In this document: one piece after another, positions 48,469-58,883 of the stretch | How the letters are laid out: each line of letters starts with the position of its first letter | How positions within the stretch are numbered: position 1 is the first letter of the stretch | Source of the DNA: Bacteroidota bacterium | Lineage (GTDB): Bacteria > Bacteroidota > Bacteroidia > Chitinophagales > JADJOU01 | Assembly: GCA_016713645.1 (NCBI GenBank) | Contig: JADJOU010000022.1 | Coordinates: 1-59,298 of the forward strand | Direction of reading: 5' to 3' | DNA length: 59,298 bases | Program-made: the position numbers and the translations under genes | The notes under the pieces: model-generated | What the model was told of the DNA's origin: nothing | Seen by the model: the letters and a program-made list of their open reading frames with translations, nothing else | Database searches by the model: none

Positions 48469-51400
48469 ATGAATCCTTTTGATGGTTATTTAATTCCGGA
48501 AGATTTTTTCTCCGAACCCGTTTTAATACAGAATAAGAAAAAGCATATTTTTCGAGCTACATCAAAGAGCACAGGAATTACAGTCGCATTAAAAAGGGCT
48601 AGAACATCGGATGGATTATTGGCAGAAGCCTCTAAGTTAAGTCATGAATACACCATACTCAAAAATCTCGATCACCCCAATATTCCCAAGGCATACGAAC
48701 TCATCTCCTCGGGAAAGTTGATTACCCTCGTCGTTGAATGGTTTGAAGCAGAGACGCTAAAAGAAAGGATAACACAGCGAAACATATCACTCGACGAATT
48801 CTTTGATATAGCCATTTCAATGGCAGAGACGTTGAAATATGTGCACGAACTGAGCATCATTCATCGCGATGTCAATCCCGCCAATATCCTTATTACAAAA
48901 GATCGACAAATCAAACTCATCGATTTTGGGATCTCTACCGATATTCACTCAGAACAAAATGATAAATTAAATCTCGACTTAATCGAAGGAACGCTTGTCT
49001 ATATGGCGCCTGAGCAGACTGGTCGAACGAGCTATACCATTACTGAATCGTGCGATTTATATGCTTTGGGCATTGTATTCTATGAAATCCTCGCAGGCAA
49101 ACCTCCCTTTGATTCTGTGGATCCGCTAGAGGTTATTCATTTTCACTTATCGCGCAAACCAATCTTTCTTCAAAAGACGAATCCGAATCTACCCTTCGGC
49201 ATTTGCGCTGTAATAGACAAATTGTTGGAGAAGAATCCAGATGATCGATATCAAAGTGAGGATGGGCTTTTGGCTGATTTGAGAATTTTGAAAGAGCACC
49301 ACAAAAATGGCGTGAGCACAGATCAATTTGTCGTAGCGACCAAGAATCAATTCAAGCGTTATCGAGAGACGCAAAAGCTATATGGACGAGAAGGCGATGT
49401 GCAAACCCTTTTGAAATCATTCGAAGGATTAAACAAATCCAATTCTTCGCTCGTGCTCATTTCAGGATATGCCGGTATTGGAAAATCAGCACTGGTCAAG
49501 CAGATACAACAGCCTATCGTGGAGAAAAAGGCCATATTTATCTCGGGAAAGTTTGATCAATTTAAGCGCAATATTCCCTATTTCTCATTCATCGAAGCTT
49601 TCAATGATTTAATAAAATCCATACTCTCGGAGAGCGATGACAAAATCAATTATTGGAAAAATCAACTGACTATTGTTTTAGGTGAAAATGGGGGATTGAT
49701 AACAGAATTGATTCCCAATTTAGAGATGATTATCGGCAAACAAGCGCCTATTGCGAAACTCCAGCCGGCAGAACATGAATTTAGATTTCGCACGGTGATG
49801 TTGGATTTTATTTATGCCTTTTCCAGTCCGGGCAGTCCTTTGGTTATATTCTTGGATGATTTACATTGGGCAGATTTACCTTCACTCAATCTCATCGAGC
49901 GAATATTGATTACCTCAGAGACAGATAAGGTGTTGATCTTAGGAACCTATAGAGACAATGAAGTGACTGAATTTCATCCGCTGCGCATGACGATTCAACA
50001 ATTGAAAAGCAATTCAATTGAAGTCACGGAGATAGCGCTCAATCAATTGAATGAGCAGACCACGATTCAAATTGTAGCGGATTCATTTGAAATGGAATTG
50101 GCGGAAGCCAATGAATTAGGCATACTCACGTATAAAAAAACGAATGGCAATCCCTTCTTCATCAATCGATTTTTAAAGTCGCTCTTCGCAGATAAATATA
50201 TCGTTTACGCAAATGGAAAATGGCATTGGGATAAGACCACTATCGATGGATTGGCTTATGCAGACAATGTCATCGATTTGATGTCGCGGGAAATTGCCAA
50301 TTTGCCCATCGCGACAAGAGAAGCGATGAAGATGGCTGCTGTCTTGGGAAATACTTTTCAGCTAAATCAGTTAGCACTCTTGATGGGGCAATCTCAATAT
50401 GAAATTTTTGAAACGCTGCATCCCGCGCTAAAAGCGGGCTATCTCGTTCCCATCGATCGCAATTACCGGAATATATCGTTGACGCATGAGGAATCGATGC
50501 TGAATGGAAAGGAAACAGAAAGGGTATTGAGCAGTTTTAGATTTATGCACGACCGCGTGCAGCAAGCGGCTTATTCCCTCATATCGGATTCCGATAAAGA
50601 CAAAGTTCATTTGCAAACAGGTCGGATATTATTAAAAAATACCGCTCCAGAAAAATTATCAGATGCGGCATTTGATATAACAGGCCATTTTACGAATAGC
50701 CTATACTTGGTCACCAATTCAGAGGAGAAAAAATCATTGGCTAAACTATTTCTCTTGGCTGGACATAAGGCCAAGGATTCCACATCCTATGATTTGGCGG
50801 TAATTTATCTCTCCAATGCGCTCAAGCTCAATGCAGACTCAAGTTGGAGTGGTGATTATGAAATGACTTTCGATATTTATATCACTTTGGGTGAGTCAGA
50901 ATTTCTAGACAATGATCACGAAAAAGCCTTGTATTATTTCGGTGAATTGTTGAAATACGCCAAGACAATTTAGAAAAACTAAAAATATATTATGTACAAT
51001 CATCGCTCTATTTAAAACTCTCAAAGACCAAGGAGTGCTTGGTTATTGGACGCAAAGCGATGCGCTTATTCAATATCCACTTCCCAGAAAAACCTTGGCT
51101 TATCAAATTGAAAGCTTTTTGGGTGATGGGAACACATTTATTGAATTTTTCAAAAAACATGAAACGCGCGGAATGGCTGCTGACCCAAGAAGCGTGTAAA
51201 GATGAGCAAGTGATTGAAATCAATAAATTCCTCGTAGATATGTCCACAGCGGCCTATCAAGAGAATCAGGAATTGATGCTCTTAGTGGTCTTTAAAAATG
51301 TCGACCAATTCTTAGAGCACGGCGTGACAGATTCATCGGGATGGTGTTTCTCGAGTTTTGCCTTTGTGACTTTATCGGTTTTAGGACTATCCAAAAAAGG

Positions 51401-53685
51401 ATTCAGTCTCTGGGACTTGACAGCGCAATTGAGCCCTAGGACCAAATCTGAATCGACCAAAGTCAAAGTAGATTATTTATTAGATGCGATGAGCACGCAT
51501 TGGCGAAGACCCATCGATGAAAATTCTGACCGCATATTAGAGACGATAAAAAAATGCAACCTCAATGGATTCCCGCATTATTCAGGCTATGCGACGACGA
51601 ATTATATCTCCAAGAAAATTGCAGCGGGTTTTCCAATTCAAGAGGTACTCAATTTATCGATGGACAAAGTGGAATACCTCAAGAAGATCAAACATATTGC
51701 AGGATTGGATTTTACGGTTCCCAAGATACAGATGCTGAAAGCGCTCTCAGGCCAAACCCCTAAAATAGGAGAATGGGAAGATGAGGCGATGGTGATTCAA
51801 AAGCTCTATGAACGCATAACGGAGCACGGCAATCAATCTACGCTTGGACATTATTATTGTTCCAAACTCACCTTGTTATTTTATTTTGGGAAATACCGCG
51901 AAGTCATCGATGTGTCGAATGAAGGACGCGTCTATTTTCCATTCTTAGTCGGCCAATGGGTGGTGGTGGAATGGGAATTCTTCAGCAGCATTGCCATAGC
52001 AGCGCAATTCAATAAGTTGAATGATGCAGAGAAGAAAATGTACAAAAAGAATTTTCGAAGAGCATGTGCAAAATGAAAAAGTGGGCAAGTGATTGTCCAG
52101 ATAATTTCGATGCCTATCTAAAACTCATGATGGCAGAGAAAGCGCGATGGAGGATCATTTTGAAGAAACGTTGACCCTATTTAAAGACTCGATTAAATCC
52201 TCATCGAAGAATGGATACAAACATTTGGAAGCCATTGCTAATCAGCGCGCCGCGGCATTTTTGCTGCAACGCGGCCATGATAAAATGGCTGAGTCCTATT
52301 TAAAAACCGCTTGGGATTTGTATCAAGATTGGGGAGCATACGCTGTTTGCAAGGATTTGCAACTCAAATATCCACAGCAATTGAGCATCGATAAAACAGA
52401 GATGTTGCATCCGATGAATGCCAATTCTGGAACCATGCAAACCATCGGCACCGTCAATCTAGTACTCGATTTAGGCACGATACTCAAAGCATCTCAGAGC
52501 CTTGCCAGTCATGTCAAATTGGATGAATTATTGCAGAATTTGATGTATATCGTGATTGAAAATGCAGGTGCAGATAGAGGATGTCTCTTATTGAATCGCA
52601 ATGGCGTATTATCGATAGAAGCCATTGGAAATTCCGGACCAGAGGGCAATCAAATACTCGCTTCTGTTCCATATATGGGCAGTAAATTGGTTCCTGAATC
52701 CATGATCAATTATTGTTGGCGCGTAGAAGGCGATATCGTCGTTCAAAATGCCCTCAAAGATGACACTTACCGCCACGATGCTTATGTCATTCAAAACAAT
52801 ATACGCTCGATGCTCTGCATTCCGATTACAGAGAAAGGTGTAAAAATCGGCTTATTGTATTTGGAGAATAAATTGCTCGAAGGCGTGTTTACCAAGAACA
52901 GACTCGACTTGCTCACCATGCTCTCAGGGCAGATAGGTATTTCGATTCAGAATGCGCTCTTATATGAAAACTTGGAAGAGAAAGTGCAAGAGCGCACCTT
53001 GGAAATCAGCAAACAGCAATTGAAAATCGAAGAGGAGATGAAGCGATCTGACGCCCTCTTGCTGAATATATTGCCCGCGAAGACAGCACATGATTTAAAG
53101 ACCAAGGGTTATACCAAAGCCATTAAATATCCAAATGCCCATGTGATGTTTTTCGACATCGTCGGATTTACGAAAAGGGTGGAGAAGATGCAGGCAGAAG
53201 AAATCGTCGAAGAGATTCATGAATTGTTCTCAGGGATGGATGATATCGTATCTAAGTATAAAATCGAGAAGATTAAAACCATTGGAGATGCCTATATGTG
53301 TGTATCGGGGCTGAATGAAGTGGAAGATCCTAATGCCGCCATTAATACCATAGAAGCAGCGAAAGAAGTGCTCATTTTATTGGAAAAATTAAATCAAGAC
53401 AAAATTAACAAAGGCAAGAGTCCGCTGCAATTGAGGGTGGGAATCAATTCAGGTGCAGTGATTGCCGGGGTAGTTGGCAAGAGCAAATTCTCTTACGATA
53501 TTTGGGGCGATACGGTGAACCTCGCAGCGCGAATGGAAACAGCGGGGGAACTAGGAAAAATAAATATCTCTAATAATACTTACCTCCAAGTTAAAGATCA
53601 TTATGCATGTATCTCTAGAGGCAAATTAGAAGCGAAGAATAAGGGATTTGTGGAGATGTTCTTTATTGAAAACCCCGCTAGCTAA
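48469..53685 (+). CDS. Ser/Thr kinase - AAA ATPase - GAF - adenylate cyclase fusion (two frameshift regions)
   Basis: A ~1740-residue protein. Residues ~15-275 form an active-looking kinase: VALKRA, HRDVNPANI (His132, Asp134), IDFG (Asp152), YMAPEQTG. A large ATPase follows, with Walker A SGYAGIGKSA (~333) and Walker B LVIFLDDLHWAD (~460), then helical repeats. A GAF domain lies at ~1350-1500, a coiled coil follows, and a class III cyclase ends the protein (FFDIVGFT; KTIGDAYM; YDIWGDTVNLAARMET). Lys in IKTIGD and Asp in YDIWGD are the adenine-selecting pair, predicting cAMP. Frames break near 50965 (AKTI-stop should be DNLEKLKIYYVQSS) and near 52070-52160. The sensory input is unknown. Confidence 0.88.
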
Positions 53686-53689
53686 TATT

Positions 53690-53800
53690 TGCGAGTTACA
53701 ATATACGATTGACGATTTTAGAATTCTTGAGATGCCTTTCCATCTCTATACAACACAGGGGCCAGACTCCTGAAACCATTCACCAAAAACCATTTTCCAT
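53690..53800. repeat. Modular intergenic repeat array (locus 7)
   Basis: TACAATATACGATTGACGAT, GGGCCAGACTCCTGAAACCA and CACCAAAAACC words are present between two convergent genes. It is shorter and more diverged than the other loci. Confidence 0.55.
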
Positions 53801-54763
53801 TTACTCAAACGGATGCTTCGCCAATGGCAATTTGCAGAATGGATGGTACTCTCCCACTAAACCAATGGGTGTTTTTGTTCTAATGTCGTGGACGATTTCG
53901 ATGCTGCGCTTGGCTTCCATCAAAGGGAATCCCTTGCCATCTAAAACATTCTGATAAGAGACCGTATGCAAATCTGTAAAGCCCTCGCTGAATTCAATCT
54001 CTTGTCCATCGAGTTGGATGCTTCTATAAGTCGTCTTCTTTTGCTCGCGGATGCTGGCTGGAATATTCTCTTCATTGATCGATAAGAACCACTTCACGCG
54101 CGCATTTTCCAATTCCAAGAATCCTGCCGCTCTATCGTGGGTATGAATATGCACTTCACTCGATTGTACACCACCGAATATCCATGTGAGCATATCGAAG
54201 AAATGCACGCCGATATTGGTCGCGATACCGCCTGATTTATTGATATCACCTTTCCACGACGTATAATACCAATTGCCTCTTGAAGTGATATAGGTCAAAT
54301 CCAATTCGTATTTTTTATCTGTCTTGGTATTCATCACTTTCTCTCTCAATGCTTGAATCGCGGGGTGCAAGCGCAATTGAAAAATATTGTACACGGTTTT
54401 GCCCGTCTCTCTTTGCAAGACCTCTAAACTATCGATATTCCATGGATTCAATACCAATGGCTTTTCGCAGATCACATCTGCTCCATGTCTCAAGCCAAAA
54501 CGAATGTGTGAGTCATGCAAATAATTGGGTGTACATACACTGACGAAATCCACTTTATCACTCGTGCGATTGATCTTTTCGATATGTCTGTCGAAGCGCT
54601 CAAACTCAGTAAAGAAAGCAGCTTTTGGAAAGTATGAATCCAATATTCCGACGCTGTCGAATTTATCCATCGCCGCCAATAAATTATTCTTGGTTTCCTT
54701 GATCGCTTTAAAATGTCTCGGGGCGATATAACTCGCTGCACCAATGAGAATGAAGTTTTTCAT
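53801..54763 (-). CDS. Gfo/Idh/MocA-family sugar nucleotide dehydrogenase, WlbA/WbpB-like
   Basis: An N-terminal Rossmann fold (MKNFILIGAASYIAPRHFKA) has the VSVCTPNYLHDSHI and CEKPLVLNP blocks. The C-terminal domain includes FQLRLHPAI, YITSRGNWYYTSWKGD and NIGVHFFDML. These match WlbA/WbpB, which oxidises the 3-hydroxyl of UDP-GlcNAcA before transamination. With the two upstream genes it makes UDP-2,3-diacetamido-2,3-dideoxyglucuronate. It is the last gene of the minus-strand operon, 38 bases after the acetyltransferase. Confidence 0.9.
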   Translation of the reverse strand: MKNFILIGAASYIAPRHFKAIKETKNNLLAAMDKFDSVGILDSYFPKAAFFTEFERFDRHIEKINRTSDKVDFVSVCTPNYLHDSHIRFGLRHGADVICEKPLVLNPWNIDSLEVLQRETGKTVYNIFQLRLHPAIQALREKVMNTKTDKKYELDLTYITSRGNWYYTSWKGDINKSGGIATNIGVHFFDMLTWIFGGVQSSEVHIHTHDRAAGFLELENARVKWFLSINEENIPASIREQKKTTYRSIQLDGQEIEFSEGFTDLHTVSYQNVLDGKGFPLMEAKRSIEIVHDIRTKTPIGLVGEYHPFCKLPLAKHPFE

Positions 54764-54801
54764 CGAAATGACTGTTTAATTTTTAATAATGGCTTTGGTA
54801 A

Positions 54802-55380
54802 TTACTCTAGAATTCTAACTGTTTTGTTCTTCAATTCATATTTTCTGCCGCTCTCTTTGCATACGGCGATTCCGTCCTTATCAAATTCCAAGCGATGACC
54901 ATATTGGCTCATCCAACCGATTTGTTTGGCGGGATTGCCCACGACGAGTGCATAATCAGGAACATCCTTTGTAACAACTGTTCCTGCGCCGATGAATGCA
55001 TATTCACCGATATCATGTGCACATACGATGGTCGCATTTGCTCCAATCGTCGCGCCTTTTTTGACAATGGTTTTGGCGTATTCTGATTTTCTATTGACGG
55101 CACTTCTCGGATTGGTCACATTGGTAAAAACCATGGAAGGGCCTAAGAATACATCATCTTCGCAAGTAACACCTGTATAGATGGAGACATTGTTTTGCAC
55201 TTTTACATTGTTCCCCAAAGTCACTTCAGGGGAAATGACAACATTTTGTCCGATATTGCAGCGCTCTCCCAGTGTGCAATTGGACATGATGTGGGAGAAA
55301 TGCCAGATTTTTGTTCCCTCTCCTATGGTGCAACCTTCGTCGATATAGGCTGATTCGTGTGCGGTGTATTTTTGACTCAT
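54802..55380 (-). CDS. Acyltransferase, WbpD/WlbB-like (UDP-3-amino sugar N-acetyltransferase)
   Basis: The 192 residues form hexapeptide repeats of the left-handed beta helix: AYIDEGCTIGEGTKIWHFSH, ISPEVTLGNNVKVQNNVS, VFTNVTNPRSAVNRKSEY with its loop, and GANATIVCAHDIGEYAFIGA. VVGNPAKQIGWMSQYG is typical of WbpD/WlbB, the trimer that acetylates the 3-amino group of UDP-GlcNAc3NA. It starts 1 base after the aminotransferase stop, supporting one operon. Confidence 0.92.
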   Translation of the reverse strand: MSQKYTAHESAYIDEGCTIGEGTKIWHFSHIMSNCTLGERCNIGQNVVISPEVTLGNNVKVQNNVSIYTGVTCEDDVFLGPSMVFTNVTNPRSAVNRKSEYAKTIVKKGATIGANATIVCAHDIGEYAFIGAGTVVTKDVPDYALVVGNPAKQIGWMSQYGHRLEFDKDGIAVCKESGRKYELKNKTVRILE

Positions 55381-55381
55381 A

Positions 55382-56509
55382 TTAATTACAAAATGCTAAA
55401 AAATGTTTGATAATCCAATCTTGTTGTTCTGCTTCCATTTCGGTATGAATAGGCAATGAAATAACGGTTTTGGCCAAGCTCTCTGATATGCTAAAATCAT
55501 CCGCTGGATTGTGGTGGTGTTTATAGGCCAATTGATGATGCAGTGGCACAGGATAATAGAGCATGGAAGGTATGCCTTGCTCGGCGAGGTGTTTCTGCAA
55601 TGCATCTCTATCCACGCCGCATAAAGTCAAGGTGTATTGATGAAAAACATGGCTTGAATTTTTGGCTCTTTGCGGTGTTTTAATCTTTGGATGATTGGCG
55701 AATGCCTGATCATACTTATCTGCAACGGCATTTCGCGCAGCTTCATAGGTTCTGAGGTGTTTCAACTTTATAGATAAAATGACCGCTTGCATGGTATCTA
55801 AACGCGAGTTAATTCCTACTACATCGTGGTGGTATTTGATGCGCTCACCATGGTGGGCAATCATCTTCATCTTTCTCGCCAATTCTTCATCATTGGTATA
55901 AATGGCTCCACCGTCGCCATAGCCTCCGAGGTTTTTTGAAGGGAAGAATGAAGTGGTCCCGATATGACCGATTGTTCCTGCCTGCTTGGTTGTTCCGTCA
56001 GAAAATGTATAATTTGCGCCAATCGCTTGAGCGGTATCTTCCACGACAAAAATATGGTGTTTGTTGGCGATTTTCATGATGGCCTCCATATCGGCGCATT
56101 GTCCGTAAAGGTGGACTGGCACAATGGCTTTGGTCTTAGGGGTGATTTTTGACTCCAACAAATTGACATCGATACAAAAAGTATCTTTATCCACTTCGAT
56201 AAAAACAGGAGTGAGTTTAAGCAAGGCAATCACTTCCGCTGTCGCTACGTAGGTCCAAACGGGTACGATGACTTCATCGCCAGGTTGACAATCGAGTGCC
56301 ATCAAGGCGACTTGAATAGCATCCGTTCCATTGGCGCATGGGATGACATATTTAGCACCAGTGAATGCCTCTAATTCACGCGCAAATTGGCTAACACCTG
56401 GGCCATTGATAAAAGCACAAGTCTCCATGACATCGATCACGGCTTTGTCTACTTCTGTTTTGATTTTTAGATATTGACTTTTGAGGTCAACCATTTGTAT
56501 GGGTTTCAT
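55382..56509 (-). CDS. DegT/DnrJ/EryC1 aminotransferase, WbpE/WlbC-like
   Basis: The start at 56509 (MKPIQMVDLKSQYLKIKTEV) is typical; an in-frame TTG lies at 56527. Landmarks are GPGVSQFARELEAFTGAKYV, NGTDAIQVAL, the PLP-binding VEDTAQAIG, and the Schiff-base lysine in TSFFPSKNLGGYGDGGA. ARKMKMIAHHGE and INSRLDTMQAVIL follow. WbpE/WlbC transfers an amino group to the 3-keto sugar made by the WlbA-like enzyme. It is the first gene of the minus-strand operon, facing the amidotransferase gene. Confidence 0.92.
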   Translation of the reverse strand: MKPIQMVDLKSQYLKIKTEVDKAVIDVMETCAFINGPGVSQFARELEAFTGAKYVIPCANGTDAIQVALMALDCQPGDEVIVPVWTYVATAEVIALLKLTPVFIEVDKDTFCIDVNLLESKITPKTKAIVPVHLYGQCADMEAIMKIANKHHIFVVEDTAQAIGANYTFSDGTTKQAGTIGHIGTTSFFPSKNLGGYGDGGAIYTNDEELARKMKMIAHHGERIKYHHDVVGINSRLDTMQAVILSIKLKHLRTYEAARNAVADKYDQAFANHPKIKTPQRAKNSSHVFHQYTLTLCGVDRDALQKHLAEQGIPSMLYYPVPLHHQLAYKHHHNPADDFSISESLAKTVISLPIHTEMEAEQQDWIIKHFLAFCN

Positions 56510-56761
56510 ATTATATAATTTACGCAATTTTTATATTCAACATTTACGCACTTGCAATAAAGACGCAACCGATAAGGAAGAAATTAAAACTTGCTAAGTT
56601 TGATTCTAATTAATAAAAGTTGGCTAAAATAATTCTTATAAAGTCAATTAAGCAAAAAAAATAGGTATTATGGATTTGAAAGTCGCAAGCTATTTTTGGC
56701 TTTGGTTGGGATAAAGAGCTAGAAGTGCTATATTCTTTAGAATCGCGAGTATTTTTTTTTT

Positions 56762-56769
56762 TACATTTG
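56762..56769 (+). promoter_or_regulatory. -7 promoter box (TACATTTG)
   Basis: TACATTTG matches TAnnTTTG and lies 34 bases before the ATG at 56804, just after a run of T. The rest of the ~294-base divergent gap has no other clear signal. Confidence 0.5.
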
Positions 56770-56803
56770 CTTCAATATTAAGGGATTTAAATAGTCAAAA
56801 AGA

Positions 56804-57924
56804 ATGAATACAAGACCATATCAGCAGTGCAATAGATGTGTGATGGATACCAAGCGATCCAGAAATTGAGTTTGATGGACAAGACAACTGCAATCATTGC
56901 ACTTATTTTTATTCAAAATTAGCAGGAAGAGTCTATCAAGGCGCAGAGAGTGATGAGAAGATTCTTGAGGTCATCGAAAAAATCAAAGCTTCTGGAAAGG
57001 GCAATGAATATGATTGCATATTGGGAATCAGTGGTGGAATTGATAGCTGTTATGCAGCTTATATCCTTAAAAAACATGGGTTGCGCACATTATTGGTGCA
57101 TATGGACAATGGTTGGAATGCAGAAGAAGCGGTTCAAAACATTAAAAATATTGCAAACAAGCTTGGATTTGACTACCAGAGTTATGTATTGGACTGGGAG
57201 GAATTTAGGGATTTGCAGTTATCGTTTTTAAAGGCTTCCGTGGTGGAGGCTGAGACGCCCACTGACTATGCCATTCCAGGAGCATTGCATGAATTAGCAG
57301 CAAAATACAATATCAAATATATCGTCAGCGGGGGAAATTTTGCTACTGAGGGCATTCTTCCGCATATGTGGCATTACAATGCAAGGGACACAAAATACCT
57401 TCATGCGCTGCAATCCCGATTTGGCACGAGAAAACTCAAGAAAATCCCTTCGTATAGTTTTATCATGGAATCGTATTATAAATTCATCAAGGGCATTCGC
57501 TATGTGTATATTTTAAACTATGTAAACTATACTAAATCTGAAGCGATGAAAGTGCTCGAGCGCGAATTGAGTTGGAAATATTATGGAGGAAAGCATTACG
57601 AATCGGTTTTTACAGGATTTATCATTCCTATTATTTGCCTAAAATTCAATTTGGATTATCGTCAGGCCACCTTATCTACGCAAATATGCGCAGGAGAAAT
57701 CACGCGAGAAAGCGCTAGAAGAGTTGAAAACTTTACCCTACAATATGGATAAAGTAAAGACGAGTATTGAGTATATCAGTAAAAAATTAAAAATTTCGGT
57801 GGATGAATTCAAAGCGATCATCGATGCTCCACCAAAGACTTATAGAGACTATCCGAACAGCGAAAAAATGCTCAATTTTTTCTATAATATCTACAAAAAG
57901 TTTTTGCAAAAAACGCATATTTGA
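56804..57924 (+). CDS. N-acetyl sugar amidotransferase, WbpG/PseA-like (frameshifts)
   Basis: Starting at 56804, MNTRPYQQCNRCVMDT begins a zinc-finger-like pair; CNHCTYF lies in the next frame after a slip near 56850. The ATP pyrophosphatase PP-loop GISGGIDSCYAAYILKKHG and HMDNGWNAEEA are intact, with VSGGNFATEG later. Near 57630 another slip turns FYHSYYLP-type sequence into FIIPIICL, and near 57715 a last one joins ITRE to ALEELKTLPYNMDK and a stop at 57924. WbpG-type enzymes convert an acetamido to an acetamidino group, with HisH/HisF-like partners supplying ammonia. Those partners are not in the window. Confidence 0.88.
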
Positions 57925-57962
57925 TTTTAACGGATATCAACACTTAAAAATTTCAAAGGCAA

Positions 57963-58883
57963 ATGGTCAGAAATTTTCTATTTCATCGTGTAAGTCCGGA
58001 GCGAGACCTTTTGTGGGATCCTATGGACGTAAAGCGTTTTGACCAATGCATATCCTTTATTTCTAAGCATTTTGAAGTTGTCTTGTTAGAAGATTTAATG
58101 GGGCAAGAAAAAATTGATTCAAAGAAAAAATATGCAAGTATATGTTTTGACGATGGATTTAAAGATAATATTGAATATGCCGCACCGATATTGAAAAAAC
58201 ATCAATGCAAAGCGAGTTTTTATGTGGTCACCAATAGCATTGAAGAGAATATTCCCACATGGACTTATATGCTCGATTATCGATTTCAAAAAACGGATAT
58301 GAGTCGATTGGAATTGAAATTTGATTTTTTGCCACAAGCATTTTCCATCACAGAACTGCCAACTAGCAAAGATCGCAGAGATTTTGCAATAAAATTAAAG
58401 CCATTTTTAAAAAAGTTGGAGCATGAAAAACGCGAGTTGGTTTTGCAGAAAATTGCTGAGTCATTCAGTGATGTATTGACACCCAAGATCATGATGAATT
58501 GGGAAGATTTAATAGAACTCAAAAGACAAGGCCATTATATTGGTTCGCATTCTGCCCATCACAGTATGTTGGGAACGATGAAACACGAGGAGGATGTATG
58601 GCGCGAATTGGCTGATTCCGCAGAGATGATTGAAAAAAAAATGGGTTATTTTCCTGTTTCTATTTCTTATCCTGTAGGCAGTTATAATGAGATGACCATA
58701 GCATTAAGTAAAAAAGTGGGATATACAATGGGATTGGCTGTAAGACAGGATGAGTTTCATCCTGAGCGCGACAATAGATTTGAAATTCCGAGAATTGAAT
58801 TGTACAACGAACCCTATTGGAAGATGTATTTGCGCATGACGCATATTTTAGAAAATTTTAAAAAATTGGTCAAATACAGATGA
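57963..58883 (+). CDS. Polysaccharide deacetylase family protein
   Basis: The NodB-type catalytic motifs are present: ICFDDGFKDN, with the metal and base Asp residues, and GSHSAHHSML, with the two metal His. SISYPVGSYNEMTIAL and IPRIELYNEPYWK follow. The N-terminus, MVRNFLFHRVSPERDLLWDP, is typical, so 57963 is probably the right start. Such enzymes remove N- or O-acetyl groups from glycans or sugar precursors. It follows the amidotransferase by 38 bases and overlaps the next gene in ATGA. Confidence 0.88.
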   Translation: MVRNFLFHRVSPERDLLWDPMDVKRFDQCISFISKHFEVVLLEDLMGQEKIDSKKKYASICFDDGFKDNIEYAAPILKKHQCKASFYVVTNSIEENIPTWTYMLDYRFQKTDMSRLELKFDFLPQAFSITELPTSKDRRDFAIKLKPFLKKLEHEKRELVLQKIAESFSDVLTPKIMMNWEDLIELKRQGHYIGSHSAHHSMLGTMKHEEDVWRELADSAEMIEKKMGYFPVSISYPVGSYNEMTIALSKKVGYTMGLAVRQDEFHPERDNRFEIPRIELYNEPYWKMYLRMTHILENFKKLVKYR

